Position numbers and translations under genes: made by a program. From positions 134,744,545-134,808,544 of the forward strand of contig CM069433.1 in the NCBI GenBank assembly GCA_035610365.1: a stretch of 64,000 nt of DNA. The letters run 5' to 3'. Position 1 is the stretch's first letter; every line of letters starts with the position of its first letter. Shown here piece after piece: positions 46,970 through 59,418 of the stretch. The DNA comes from Aquatica leii. Taxonomy: Eukaryota > Arthropoda > Insecta > Coleoptera > Lampyridae. A model generated the notes under the pieces. It was not told the DNA's origin. It saw nothing but the letters and a program-made list of their open reading frames with translations, and did not search any database.

Positions 46970-48330
46970 TTTTGTAGTCAGATTATTTAATTACTAACAG
47001 TATCGAGAAATTCACTAAACATGTCTATTTTGACTTTCTTCGTCTATATTTGGAAAGCTTAGTGAATGTTTCATTTCTCACCATTATACAAGTTGGGCGG
47101 AGTTCTAATACTAGAGATTGGGTTCTTCTAATTAGAATACCTACATCAATGAGATGTTTTTACGACTGTCGCGTTCAGTTAAAAGTCATTCTGCAGTTAG
47201 TATATCTGTGTTTTCACACAATTTCTTTAGAAATCTTCGGTGAAAAGGATCGTCAAAACACTTTAAACGTCTAGTTATATAGCTAAAAAATGATGTGTCT
47301 AGAACCCGAAGATGACCATAACTATAATTAACATTAAGATTAAATTAATTAAACAATCACAACAGTAACAAGCCTAGACTTCACAAAACTAGAGTATTGT
47401 TATAGTTGTCTTCAAGTGCACCACATCACTTTTAACCTCATAAATAGGCCTAAAGAAGTGCGCACCTAACGTCGCCTTCAAAAGACAAAGTATTTTCTTC
47501 TTCTTCTCGTGGAAGATATCTAATGAAATTGTGTTAAGTAACGGTTAAGTTGAAACCAAGGACGAAAACAAAATACAACTTACCGTATGTCTGTTTTGTT
47601 TTTGCAGTGGATGAAGCTGTATCAATCAGATATTGATTGCTGGGTCTCGTGCTTAGTTATCTTTTGCTTAACTACAATGCTAGGCTTAGAAATATATACC
47701 CGTAAGTCCTTCAAGTGAAATTCTACAGTAGCGTTAAAAAAAATTAAAGCGTCATACAATTAAGCCACAGATTTACAACTGTTTGTAAACTCTCTTTTCG
47801 CAAACACTACAAAAACTTTAAATAAAAATAGTAGGAATTGTGATAAAAAAGTGATTACTTTCGCGACTTTAAGAGATTGCAAGAGAAGATATTTTTCCGA
47901 AAACTTGGGGAGACTGTTTAGTGGACGAGCTCTCTCAATAAGTTTCTTTTTGTACCAACGACCGAAGCTTATAAAAAATATTTATCAGAGGTGTATCGTA
48001 ATGCACAAATTTCTGTTACCAAAGGGTCACCTATATTTACCCGGGCACAAGTAAGTCATGAACTAAATTTTACGAAAATCGTTGAAGAAACCATAGTCTA
48101 GGTACATTGTAACGTTTGGGTTTTTGTCGCACTTTCATACAAATTCTAATATAATAGGCAGATACATTTGTGTTGGTATTCTGAATCTGACTTTCTATAG
48201 TAGGGAACAGGAACTAAATAAATATTAACGTCTATCTTTTTTGTTGTAGGTATCTGGCAACAGCAGAATCGTTTATATCATTCAGCTATACTTTTATACT
48301 GACGGAAGTAGTTTGTACTATGTAGCAACC
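46970..48330. other. Intergenic, no gene seen
   Basis: Sequence downstream of Nup155 with only short domainless open frames. Confidence 0.4.
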
Positions 48331-48331
48331 A

Positions 48332-48661
48332 TTGTATATGCCTGTGTCTACAACAGAGAAATGGAGAGATATTGCTGAATCATTTTATACAATTTGCCAA
48401 ATATCATACTGCCTCGGGGGCATCGACGGTAAACACTGCCAGATAAAGTGTCCGCCAAAAGCTGGTTCTCAGTTTTACGATTACAAACATTTTCATTCTG
48501 TGCTTTTAATGGATGTTGCCGATGCAAACAGCAATTTCATTTTGATCAACGTAGGAACGCATGATAGAGAATATGATAGCGCCCTTTTCTCAGAATCTAT
48601 AATGGGAAGAGCATTTAAAGCAAACGCTCTAAATATCTTTAGCTCCCAAGAAAAACATTGA
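48332..48661 (+). pseudogene. PIF/Harbinger (HARBI1-like) transposase fragment
   Basis: A 109-codon fragment of the DDE_4 nuclease of PIF/Harbinger elements. YMPVSTTEKWRDIAESFYTI is followed by YCLGGIDGKHCQIKCPPKAG with the first catalytic Asp in G-I-D-G-K-H. Then come FYDYKHFHSVLLMDVADANS and INVGTHDREYDSALFSES, covering the second Asp region. The frame ends shortly after, before the catalytic Glu, so the fragment lacks a complete active site. Flanking terminal repeats were not identified. Confidence 0.85.
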
Positions 48662-48884
48662 CATAATCTTTTCATTTCTGCTATTAAGAGAAGCAAACCG
48701 CTTTCATGTTTTTTTCTGTAACCAAATAAAAATAATATTAGTAGAACGCGCGGTTATGGCCCATATTACACTGTGAAGTTCAGGAATACATTCACGAAAG
48801 AATTTTTCACCAGGAAAAACTTCGCAGTGTAAAATGAACTTAAAGACACGCGTAGTGAAGCTTGACTTCGCTATTTGCAACGCG

Positions 48885-49190
48885 GCGGACATTTTGCTAG
48901 TACAGTGCACGCCGCTTAAAATACAAGCAAAAAATATCAAAATAAAAGTTGTAATAAAACATTTAAAAAAATCAAAATTTTGAGCCAAATTAATCAAAAA
49001 TTACGGACATGTTGCATTAAATAGTTTGTTAACACTGTTAATAAAAAGAAATCAAAAACAATGTCATGATGTTTAATTCATTGTTCTAAGAACTACACAT
49101 TTCTTCTCGGTAATTTGCTGACACTAAAAATAAATACAAAATAATGTTATCACATAACGTAGTTAAATTAAGTTGTTATTCTAAGAACCG
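48885..49190 (-). repeat. Arm A of a widely spaced inverted repeat
   Basis: Reverse-complementary to 52085-52290 with about 80% agreement by eye over its best 170 bases: TTTGCTGACAC, AAATACAAAA and GTTCTAAGAACTACAC are matched by their complements. Noncoding. Confidence 0.65.
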
Positions 49191-49199
49191 CAATTCTTA

Positions 49200-52080
49200 C
49201 TATCTTTACAAGCGTATTGTGAAAATTCAGCTGAATACTATGCAAAATGGGTTATTATTTATGTATAGAAACAAACCTGAGAAGAAAATTAATAACAGAA
49301 ATCGAAATTACTATAATCGATGTTTTTTCTATGTACTCTCAAGTTCAAACAATGAACCGAATACATGCTCCTCGATATCATTGGATCTTTCAACGTACAA
49401 CACCAAACATTCTTCTCTAACTTCGACTTATAGAGTCTGTATTTTGAAGTTCAAGTTATAGAGTATAAATATGTACTATCAATATTTCGCAGGGAAATAA
49501 CATTTTGTTCGAGTTACAAATCCAAAATAATTCGAGATATCGCGTATTTAGGAGTTCATCGGAAGGGAATGGCATTTTTTTCCGTCTTACTGAGGATTAC
49601 CACTTAACGAGGTTATTCCACTGCAGTAGCATACATGACCCGTTCTTTAAAAAACTGACAACATTACACAGCTGATAACAATATCCATGATTTCAATAAG
49701 CGACGTGCACTGTATTCATTATTTTCTGAGATTTTTGCCAATATTAATTGAAGTACTTTTTTCATGCATTCTAAAGAGATTTTATATTGATTTTAGTTAA
49801 AGATACCGTTAAAGGATAAGGTCTTCGTTTCTCTTAGATTTTTTGCTGAGCTGGTCTGCGGCATCAGCGTTTGCTCGGAGATGTGCGGATTTTGAGACAT
49901 GTATTACTGTAGTTGACCAAAACTTTATCTAGCGCTGTTGAGACATTGCCTCTGTTTGCTATCTGGGAATTCTGTGTCCATACACAACCTCACCAGCAAT
50001 ACTTATGATTGGTATTATTTAGTCGACGAATTAAATTTTAGCTTTGTCTTAAAAATTTTCATGTCTTGAAACATTTTTATACCTTAAAACTCCATATTTT
50101 TTAGAAGGTTCTTATGGTATTAAATTTAAGCAGAATATTAAATCCGTTTTTTATATGTGGTAAAGGACATTATTTAAGTTAGAAGTCACGCGAGGTATGC
50201 CCGATACGTCATCAAACACGAAAAATGTGTTTAATGATAAACCGGTCAAACTGTAACTAGACAATTTACTTCTTAAAATTATTTATCAGCAGATTGCGCG
50301 TTATTTATTGACATGTGGTAGACTCAACAACTGGTGTAGTACTTGGGGCAACCAAGCTTACATTACAGTAAAAGAGTTCTGCATTACTATGTTTTAGAAC
50401 CAACTCAAACAAAAATAACAAAAATTATTGGTTAACACTAAATTGAATAGTAAACAACATTTCTTTACGGCATTCAATTTGGACATATTGAATAGCGGAA
50501 AAAATTTGCTTGTGTGACAAGGCGTCGGCAGGAAATTTTTGTATCAAATTAGAAGAGTTGCTCAGATCACATATAGATGCATTTGTGAAATCACAAGTTT
50601 AAAACGTGGTAGATGTTGACGAACAAACTGGATGATCTTTAGGGCGAATCTGATCTAACCTTAGAAAAAACGCTATTATTTCTGAGATAACTGTTCTCTA
50701 ACTGTAAATCTCTACCAAAAAAAAGAACTTATTACCAACGACACATTCTTTTTAACACTGACGTTGCACGGATTTATTTAAACCGCACTTTCTCTTGAAG
50801 GTTTAAGATTCCAATTTTCATTTTATCTAAGTTTAGAATATTCTATTGCATCGAATGCTCTAAATGTTTCGGGAACGTTTTACTGTTCTTTTCTTAAGAT
50901 TGTTTTTCACAGAACTTCAAACTGACCGCGGCATCGTTACAAAGGATCATGTGGTAACGGCAGCTCTTCGTTTTGGCACCTTTCTTGAGCATAGAAGTAG
51001 CAGTCAATAGACTTTTTCTCGTCCGACGTTCTACATGGATCGTGACTGCAGACCAACGCTTGAACGCCTGTTCTCCGTAAGATAATGGCTGATTATGGCA
51101 ACTAAGCGGTACTACTCTTGTTTATATACATTATAGTTAGACAATGAGATGCTTTATATGGAAACATATTTTTTAGTCATGTTAGATGGCGATAGTGAAA
51201 ACAGAGTAATAATTAAATGCAAAGCCTCAAACAGTTTTTTGTTACTAAAAGATTGCAAACGATGGCGGCACAAGTAAACTACTTACACACGCTATTAGTT
51301 TCGACATACGTGCAAAGCAATGTTTTACCAGTTAACTTGCTTTGATTCTTAAAACTCTTAGTTTGCAAAAATAATTCGTACACTTGAATTTCTGTTTATA
51401 AACAAAATATAGAATGACTAAAATCCTGCAAACGTTTCGATAAAATTATAATCGGTTGAGTGGTTTGTTTCATTTACTTTGTTTAATTTTCTTTTCAAGC
51501 CGGAAGCCAACGAAGTTGTGCTAATTTAATTTTTTTTAATTTTTATACTACTCAAAAGGCACAAAATATAAATATACAAGCTTATTAGCACTTTAGATGT
51601 ATCTTTAGCAATAAATTCAGAGCGATGCTTCAAAGATTCGGACTTCAGAACCAAATTAATGATTTAAATTTTCGGATGAATTACTTACAGCGCTCGCTGC
51701 TTATCGGAATCACGGATAATGTTTTTAATCGGGTAATGTTATCATTTTAGTAAAGAAACAATCCGGACGCATGCTACTACATAGAAAAAACGCCGCTTAT
51801 AGTAATTATAATTTAGGTTTATGTTATCAATTTATTCTCAGGTTTGTTTCTATACATGATCAATAACTTATTTTGTATGCATTTTTGAGCTGAATTTCAC
51901 AATACGGTGTTTAGAGTGAAAAATTTTATCATTGTACTCTAAAAATAGTTGTTTTGCATATTTATCTTATTTTTGCAGTGTTATTTATTAATTAAAATAA
52001 TTTGACTGATTTACGAAACGGTGCATTATTTTAACATCTGTAAATACGTTATCTTTGTGAATTAACTTGGAAAGCACGTG
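49200..52080. other. Region between two inverted repeat arms, no gene seen
   Basis: About 2.9 kb without a supportable gene. Around 49620-49680 the + strand reads AVAYMTRSLKN, faintly like the RNase H segment of gypsy pol, but nothing adjacent confirms it. The motif AAGCG-ACGTGCACTGTA at about 49700 resembles ones in the two arms. Confidence 0.4.
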
Positions 52081-52084
52081 ACTT

Positions 52085-52290
52085 CTAGAATAACAATTTA
52101 AATTAACTACGTCTTATGTGATAACGTTGTTTTGTATTTATTTTTAGTGTCAGCAAATTTCTGAGAAGAATTGTGTAGTTCTTAGAACAGTAAATGAAGC
52201 ATCATAACGTTGTTGTTTTTGATTTCGTTTTATTAACGGTGTCAACAAACTGTTTTTTTTAACGTTTTATAAAAATTTGCTTGTATATAC
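52085..52290 (+). repeat. Arm B of a widely spaced inverted repeat
   Basis: Inverted partner of 48885-49190, 2.9 kb away. Contains GTGTCAGCAAATT and TGTAGTTCTTAGAACA in the same order as the complement of arm A. Confidence 0.65.
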
Positions 52291-52540
52291 GCTTTGATTT
52301 CACCATCTAAATTAACAACCTGTTAATCACATCCACGCTGTATGTATTTACTGCTTTCTAACAAATCAGCGTTTTTCCTGAATTTTGTATATTGTTATCA
52401 TTCGGTTATTGTTATCAAAAACTTCAAGTCCCAACGTGATTCTATTAAGCAGCGTGCACTGCATAGTTAAAAACGCAGGCATTCGGCCATAAATTATACC
52501 AGCATTACCTACAATATACTAGATCCCAGATGTGTTTTTA

Positions 52541-52589
52541 TTATGTCAATAAACAGAAACATGTAGACTATTTCTGTTTATTGACATAA
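52541..52589. repeat. Perfect 19-bp hairpin
   Basis: TTATGTCAATAAACAGAAA (52541-52559) is exactly complementary to 52571-52589 across an 11-base loop. Noncoding surroundings. Confidence 0.8.
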
Positions 52590-53162
52590 AAGGACCATCC
52601 CTAGCTAAACATGCTTGCCCACCCAAATTATCTTTTATCACTTTTCTATCAGCATGTGTATTCATTAACCAGTTAACTGTAATCTAATTTATATCAAATT
52701 TGAGTAGAAATTTTGTAAATTTGGTAGTTTATTTTATTGTTTTGATCCCTCAAATACTATAAACAACAATATATAGAAATTAGAAACTGTCCATTCAATT
52801 ATAAAATTGTCTTCTATTAGGGGAATAATTATGTTTCTCAGAATACCAGTTTGTTTACGTAGACCGAATTTCATAACATAACTGTTGTGTTATCGTGCAT
52901 AGATATAATTTTCTTTCAAGGTTATTTTACATGTAATAAAAAAAGAACGTATGTTTTTTCCAAATCTCTGAAACTGTATCTTTATAGATTACTGTAAGAG
53001 AATATACTGATCTGTAACTTAGAAATCTGTAATATTAACAAAAACAGCGCCAAATATGTCAATTTTGCGTTTACATCCAAAGCTAGTCCTTTTTGCATCC
53101 AAATTAATGTTTCCAATTTTAGCGCAGTCATTGTCTAACTATAATGTATATAAACAAGGGTA

Positions 53163-53890
53163 CTACCAATTTCTTAAACTTATACATTCATTTCTCTCTT
53201 GAGCTTCTATAATGCCTGCTAGAAATATTCGTATAGCTGCTTTGTACGTGAGTACTTCTTGTTGACGGTCACAACCTGCGATACTGGCGTAGATTGATCT
53301 ACCACGGCTTTTCAATGGCACCAGATTCGAATTGAGATTCAGGATTCTTATTGGCAATAATTGGTTCAATAGCACGAATTTGGTCATCCCGAAGATTTCC
53401 ATTCAGTCGTGCCACCACCACACTCTCAATCCTTTCACGCAGAGTTACGTCTTTATTTAAGACTCGTACACCTGGCTTCTGTGACGAATAGAAATAAATG
53501 TTTTCACAGTCAATCTTAAGGACATCATTTTTCATATCCAAATATAACCTTTACTTCATTATATATAACGTCGATTCCCAGAATAACTTCTTTTGTGATG
53601 TCGGATTCTGGTACTTGATGGTCGAGTACTTTTTAAAACAATGGTTACTTTTACTTGTCCGTATGTAGGTATCTCTTCTCCAATTGTCGTTTAAAAGCAC
53701 ACCGCTACTGGTGTTTTTTTTCATTTTCTACTAACATGTCAAGACGAATTATGGCTTTTGTCGCTCCCTTGTCAACCAGTGACTGAGCACTTCGTTTATT
53801 GAACTTTTCATTAACGTAAATTTTGTGCAACTCTTCCATAGGCACTGCAATTCCAATGGTAATCTGTAGGGCATGTTTCGTTGAGGTCAA
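53163..53890 (-). pseudogene. Gypsy protease and linker fragment
   Basis: Minus-strand pieces of a Ty3/gypsy polyprotein. AQSLVDKGATKAIIRLDM is the retropepsin active-site region, with Lys in place of the usual Ser/Thr of D-S/T-G. KEVILGIDVIYNEVK is the ILG-x-D motif. ESVVVARLNGNLRDDQIRAI is the linker before reverse transcriptase. The linker is closely similar to that at 63790-63975, so both belong to one family. Frameshifts lie near 53550 and 53690. Its position below the integrase at 54.3-55.3 kb, in the same orientation, is the wrong order for one element, so it is a separate insertion. Confidence 0.75.
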
Positions 53891-54049
53891 CGTTAAAAAA
53901 ACCTTATTGTTTTTTCACCGTAACCGAGCACACGAATATCGTGCGCATATCTACGAATAAGATAGGAGTCAATTTTTACCAACGTTCAATATTACCGAGA
54001 CAGATGCCATACCTTTTCTTCTTTTATGTTAAATTTTTGTAGTATGTAA

Positions 54050-54325
54050 TAGTATAAGTTTTACTTTCGAATAAAAAACCAAGTTTAGACGTATGGCATG
54101 CGAAGAAGCTACTTATTTATTACTGCGAGTAGTAGATATAATAGATAACAGCCACATACTATCTGTCATACTATCAATAATTTACGCAAGGCTATTTATA
54201 GTAAAATTACAATCGTTCAGCAAGTTACTTCTTATGTAGTGTGATATAATTGCAATAAACGTGCGTCAGCGGAATGTCATGGGAGTGTGCATTCCCTGCA
54301 TTTAAGCATTCTGGGAATCAGATTC
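54050..54325 (-). repeat. 3' LTR of the CsRn1 element (diverged)
   Basis: In the element sense the blocks AATGCACACTCCC, CACTACATAAGAAGTAA and ACTATAAATAG correspond to blocks of the 56199-56453 LTR in the same order, at roughly 70% agreement. A TATAAATA box is at 54200-54193 and AATAAATAAG, a likely polyadenylation signal, follows in sense. Limits are approximate. Confidence 0.55.
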
Positions 54326-54329
54326 CTGG

Positions 54330-55320
54330 TCATGATCGCGTGATTGTATGTGAGTTAGTTGTTGCACTACAAGGTTTGGCTAGTGGCGTCGTGGGGAGCT
54401 GTGCAGGATATATCGGACATCGTCTGCGGTGTATGCAAGGTTGATCAAGAGGTGCTTTTATAGCGTCACGTCCAAAAAACGCTTGTATAATTGTAGCCAT
54501 GTTTTTAAAAATAAACGTTTGAAGTTGCGAATGTTTAGTTTGTGCTACTGGGCGTAGATCGCAAAAATGTTCTAATTCTTTAACGAAACTAACAGGATCG
54601 GAGCATAATTTAGTTTTTTTTTGGTGTAAGAAATACACCAGGAAGACGGATATAAGTTTGCCATAAACGAGTTCAGCTCCGGAAGATTTAAAATCGTCAC
54701 ACCAAGCGGCACGATTCCCAAGTAAAATTGATGGCAAAATTTGAGTTCATTGTTGCTTTCCGTGATATTGAATGATCGAATCGCTGCCTTCAATTGTCGG
54801 TGAAAACGTTTTACCATGCCATTTGCTTGTGGATGGTACAGCTGTTTGTAGATGTTTAGTATCCATAAGTTGAACAAGTTGATTAAATAACAAAGATTCG
54901 AATTGTCGGTCTTGGTCCGTTACAATTAAAGCTGCTCCAAATCATGCGATCCAACCGAAATAAGTGTGAGCGACGGTATCGGCCTCGATGTCTATGATGG
55001 CGTAAGCTTCAGGCTATCGTGAAAATTTATCGATGCTAAGTGGACATGCTTGAAACATGCGGTTGAATATTGTGTGTCGTGTAACTTTTGAGCACTGGCA
55101 CTGAATACATGTTTGCGTCAATTTTCTGTAGTCAGCGTCGATTGGTGGCCAGACGTAGCACTGTTTGATGAGACGACTTGTAGTTCGTACTCTCGGATGT
55201 GCTAAACCGTGATTGGGATCAAAAATTTATCGGCGATAAGTTTTTGGAACAAAAGAGCGAGCAATTGAAGTAGAGAGACCGAAGTAGATGGCTATGTCGG
55301 TGTTCGGAAGTGCACTTGTT
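54330..55320 (-). pseudogene. Integrase of the CsRn1 element
   Basis: Broken minus-strand frames show, in order: LPNTDIAIYFGLSTS (end of the region before integrase), HGLAHPRVRTTSRLIKQCYV with the zinc-binding His pair, then TCIQCQCSKVTRHT with the Cys pair. The core follows with FGAALIVTDQDRQFESLLFN and the downstream LYHPQANGMVKRFHRQLKAA and SSGAELVYGKL. The segment with the first catalytic Asp (D-L-V-G-P-L-P) is deleted between about 55090 and 55020, and stops interrupt the core. In a working element integrase would insert the DNA copy in the nucleus. The frame ends near 54330. Confidence 0.85.
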
Positions 55321-56175
55321 TAAGTTGCAGTAAACTTCTGCGACGTGGATGCGTTTGCATATTTTTGTCGTGTATTTGTGCACGCTTTGTTGAACCTTTA
55401 AGGTTTTTCAGCGAAATCCGCTGAACATATGGCAAGGAAAAACAGAAGGATCGGCTTCCGTGCGGATTATAAAATGTGTTTTCGAGTATCGAACGGTTAT
55501 AAAAAGGCGGCACGGAGTACATTGCCGGGTATTGCTAGCCGTGACTAACGACTGATTTTGTCGTTTCTCTTATAGAAGTCACAGGGTTTTCTTGCTTCTG
55601 ACTCGAAAGTTTAGTGATATCAGCATGTCGAGAAATTGTTTCCATAAAATTTATTTTGTCGGTTTTGTGAAAATGACCTGTGGCGGGAACGGAATCGTTA
55701 CTAGTTTATATGTCGTTTTGATGATGATTGCCGTAGGAACCTTAACCAAAGTATACGTAAAGAGTCTGAAATGTGAGCGCTGGCTAGATTTCTCAAATGA
55801 CATAGAAATTAAGAAGTTTTACGGTTCTCTATTTTTTCACTTTCTAAAAGCTGTCGAGTGTTTTGAATTTTTCAGTTGCTAATATGATTAATGAGATGAC
55901 CCTTTTAGGTCGAGAAACGAAGAAATTCGAATGCAAACGCGTTCGTGATTGTTAACGTTTGGGTTCATTTGGAATTGCGGTTTTGTACTTTTTAGTACAA
56001 ATATTAGCTGTTTTATACTTGCATTTGTAGGTTATTTGCCGTATTTTGAAATTTTCCTCTGGTGAAAAGCGTAGCATTCTTTCAGCAAAATACAAGAACG
56101 ATGAAAACCAGTAGTAGAACGGTTACCAATTTCAGCGTTTTGTTTTCACGTCGAATTCTGGATCACGTTGGTTCT

Positions 56176-56195
56176 GAATCACGTCGGGTTCACCA
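56176..56195 (-). other. Primer-binding site, tRNA-Trp type
   Basis: TGGTGAACCCGACGTGATTC on the minus strand, three bases from the LTR. It is complementary to the 3' end of insect tRNA-Trp with a single mismatch over the first 17 bases. Confidence 0.75.
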
Positions 56196-56198
56196 CTT

Positions 56199-56453
56199 TG
56201 CCGTCATGTGCCATTTTGGCAACATAAGCCTATTTGTGTACTTTCGTTTTCTCGTTGATCAAGAAGGATTTATTATAGTGAATATAACTAGATTACATTA
56301 TATTTGTAACAGCTACAAACTTACTTCTTATGTAGTGCGAATAACTGTAAGAAATGTCTGCCGGCAGAATTCAATTGGAATGTGCATTTCTGCATTATGG
56401 TATTTAATTATTCCTTCAATAAATACGAATGATTAAGAAATTAGGTCGCCACA
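56199..56453 (-). repeat. 5' LTR of the CsRn1 element
   Basis: 255 bases between TGCCGTCATG and GGTCGCCACA on the + strand, i.e. TG/CA ends. In sense it contains CTATAATAAATCC, a candidate polyadenylation signal. A 124-codon + strand open frame overlapping it has no meaning. Confidence 0.7.
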
Positions 56454-56459
56454 CTTTCA

Positions 56460-58150
56460 TCCGTTGTAAAATCATTGTAGTTCTTGGTTAACTGGTTTAA
56501 AGTTACAATCATACGTCTCTTCTTTTTTGGCATCTTAGAAGAAATTAACGTGAATAACAGTAACTGCTAATTAATTGAAGACTTGCAAGTAGAATTTTTT
56601 GAATAATCATTCAATTCATTGTTATCACTTTCTGCTTATTGATTAACTCTTTTACGTATAATTAAAATTTAGAATTCTAGACAATAATTGCAAAATAAAT
56701 CATTTACTCGTTCCCCGTTAATTTCTAACTAACTAGAAAAAAATATTTAAATTTCTAATATGACAATGATTACTAACAACAATAAAACTTTGAATAATAA
56801 CGTATAGTATACGCAAATGCATAACTAACTGAAATTAGCAATTGTGTCTTCTTTATTAAGAAACATTTTGCTCTGTCATGTAACGTTCTTTTCGTATATA
56901 TCCCAATCACGGTTATGCGACAATTTTTCTATAGATATATGGGAGGAGACGAACTACTTCTATTTTTTGTTGATTTTCCATTGTTTGACTAACTTAATCG
57001 ATTTTTTACATTGCCCTGATTATGACTCTTACGAAATTGGATAAAAGGCTGGCAATTTTAGTTATAAAAATGACTTGGATTTTATTTTATTATAAACAAA
57101 TGTCTAATTTTTAATGCAAAATGTTTGCTGCTCAATTTTTGTGTTTATCAGATAATAGTAGTAATTGCGTACGGCTTTTCGAATTTTATTTTGTAGTCTT
57201 TAACAAAGATGTAATAATTCTATCAAAAAAAAAACATAATAACAACTTTGTATCAAAATCAAAGTGAAAACACATTGCGAAGTTGCGAAAACTTTAACAA
57301 CCCTTGAGCGAATGTGTGAATGGGACAAAGTTTGGGGTTTGGTGAACATTCGTTTCCTTTGGTTCGAGCTAATTTACCGACATCTGGCGGGAAATGTTCA
57401 GCGAATCCCAATCATTTGCCTCAAATCACGCATCTATAAAACCATCGATAATACCTACTAAAAGTACGCCGAAGAATAACATACATTTGTTGCTTGGGAT
57501 TTGGGGATCACAATAACGAAACTATTTAAAATTACAAAAAAGACGGTTAGAATATGAATTTTTTTTCAACTTATAACAAATTTTTACTTAACCTACTGTA
57601 GCAGTAAAAATCGTCTATGAGTAATCTATAACGGCGAATTATAGCACTACTCTATGAAACCGATGCATATTGATTAAACTTGTTTCTCGTATTTAAATAT
57701 TTTTCAGTATTTGAAATAGAAAATCGTATCAGATACTTAAGTAATTCATAACCATTCTTAAAATAAGTTTGAATTATAATTTCTAAGAACTACCTAACAG
57801 ATTTAATCAACGTTAAATATAAAAAAAACAAAATAAAATCTTGGAACTAGTTTTTTAGATATAAAACCGTGCCTTTTTTAAACATTTTCTTCTGCTGTGA
57901 TTGCACAATGGATCGATTAGAGTTTAATGATTTTTTTTTAAATTCTAGTCAATACTTCCACAAAGCTAATTAAACTTTTAATTGTCACGTAATTTACGAG
58001 ATTTGTACGTATATTAATAGCTGTTTTATAAACTTAAAAAAATCAATAGGTAATTTTTGTAATATCGTCAAAAATGGCATTGTAAACACTCAATTTGCAG
58101 GTCACATCGTTTTTCGTTTTTTATAATTGTTAATAATCATAATCATAATG
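56460..58150. other. AT-rich intergenic, no gene seen
   Basis: No supportable gene or element; short open frames at 56844 and 57264 have no domain. Confidence 0.4.
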
Positions 58151-58159
58151 TAATCAGCA

Positions 58160-58862
58160 GTGGCGGTTCGAGAAGTTCGGCTTAAGGTGGGCTACATTTT
58201 TTTAAATGCTTGTAGGTAATGTGAACGTTTTCAGATATTATTTTTATGATGGGATCCATGAGAGAATGATCTCAAATCGACATAATTTTTCTTGAACGAT
58301 GTGCATTTTCAAGGTTTTCAGTGACTAAGCCACTATTGTTAACATCACTAAAAAGAGAAAAATTCATTTTTTTTACAGAAAAAGAACTGACTTTTAAAAA
58401 ATGCATCAAAAACAATGCATTAAAAAGTAAAAAATAATTATTTGATTTATTTACAATTAATGGACAAAATTATTATTTACATGAAGTTACTTTTTGAAGT
58501 CAATGTCAAACACAATCGAGTTAAATTGATTACAACTGCCAAATGTGGTGTTAAGAATTAAGCCTAATCCTACGTCAATATGATACATGGCTTCGACTTT
58601 ATAAAGTACAGGTAAATAAAAATTTTGTCGTTTAATTGTAACTAAATTAAATTATTTTTTACTTTTTAGTGTATTTTTTAAGGTGGCTTTCTTTTGTTAA
58701 AAAAATGTATTTTCTTCTTTTTAGTGATTATAACAATAGTGTTCATAGTCCTAGAAAACATTGAAAATGCACATTAATCAAGAGAATTTCATGTCGATGT
58801 AAATTTTAGAGTTTGATCAGTTTCTCATGAATTCCATCAACAAAATTGAACCAAATTGAAAT
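58160..58862. repeat. Foldback/MITE-like inverted repeat
   Basis: Arms at about 58246-58400 and 58690-58862 are inverted copies. ATGTGCATTTTCAA, ACTATTGTTA and CACTAAAAAGA in the left arm are matched by their complements in the right. A transposon-like end, CAGTGGCGGTTCGAG, lies at 58160; no matching right end was found. The segment 58185-58250 recurs, diverged, at 61210-61285 (TAGGCTACATTTTT, then TTCAGATATCATTAT). Confidence 0.6.
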
Positions 58863-59418
58863 GGGACCACTCCTGAATTTTCTAAAATTAAAAAAATAAT
58901 AAAAATCGGCCAGCGTGGTAAAGAATGATTGTCGAACATACATAAAAAAAAATTCTAAAAAATATTTAGACGAAATGAGAATTGCCTCCTTTTTTGAACT
59001 GGGTTGAAAATGAACTATTCACAAAAACAAAATATTTTTGCTCAATATGGTATTTTGCATCGGCTATTATCTTTTATAAAATTTATTCTTGTTGCTATCG
59101 TTTTCTTGATATGTGTCGATTTAAATAAAAAAAATTTTTCTATAGGTAATGTTAAAGTGTACAACTTAATTCAACAGGTCAAATGGCTCTTTAACCGCAA
59201 AGATAGAAACAGTAGTAATTAAACAGCAAGGGTAAATAAAGAACTTTCATTTGTTTAATTTAATTAATAAATGAACCACAAATTCTGATAAAAATTTTGT
59301 TGTATTCAGTACCAACCCTAGAACCCAAACAACTGAGATTTTAGAACGTGACTGATTCAATCATTATTTTTTTACTTTTTCTTTAAAATGTGCTATAGAA
59401 AAAAATAGAATGTTATAT

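Larger units (their letters stand above)
54050..56453 (-). mobile_element. CsRn1-lineage Ty3/gypsy element, internally deleted
   Basis: In sense (minus) order: an LTR at 56453-56199 (TG...CA in both directions, starting TGTGGCGACC), a tRNA-Trp-type primer site at 56195-56176, a leader with a short gag relic near 55770-55700, the end of RNase H/start of integrase at about 55320, integrase to 54330, and a related LTR at about 54325-54050. Most of gag, and all of protease and reverse transcriptase, are missing. The TGTGGCGACC start, the tRNA-Trp primer and the integrase sequence together point to the CsRn1 lineage. Confidence 0.8.

Noticed and set aside
48704-48997. 97-codon minus-strand open frame with hydrophobic N terminus resembling a secreted or membrane protein
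   Set aside because: It overlaps the inverted repeat arm and has no recognisable family; hydrophobicity follows from the T-rich codons.
49600-50700. Gypsy RNase H or integrase relic on the + strand
   Set aside because: AVAYMTRSLKN is suggestive, but no second motif in a consistent order supports it.
55592-55882. 96-codon + strand open frame and the nearby TATAAAAA at 55498-55505 as a possible gene with promoter
   Set aside because: It lies inside the minus-strand CsRn1 element; the opposite strand here encodes a gag relic and the + strand protein has no domain.
56062-56436. 124-codon + strand open frame
   Set aside because: It overlaps the LTR and primer site of the minus-strand CsRn1 element, so it is chance.
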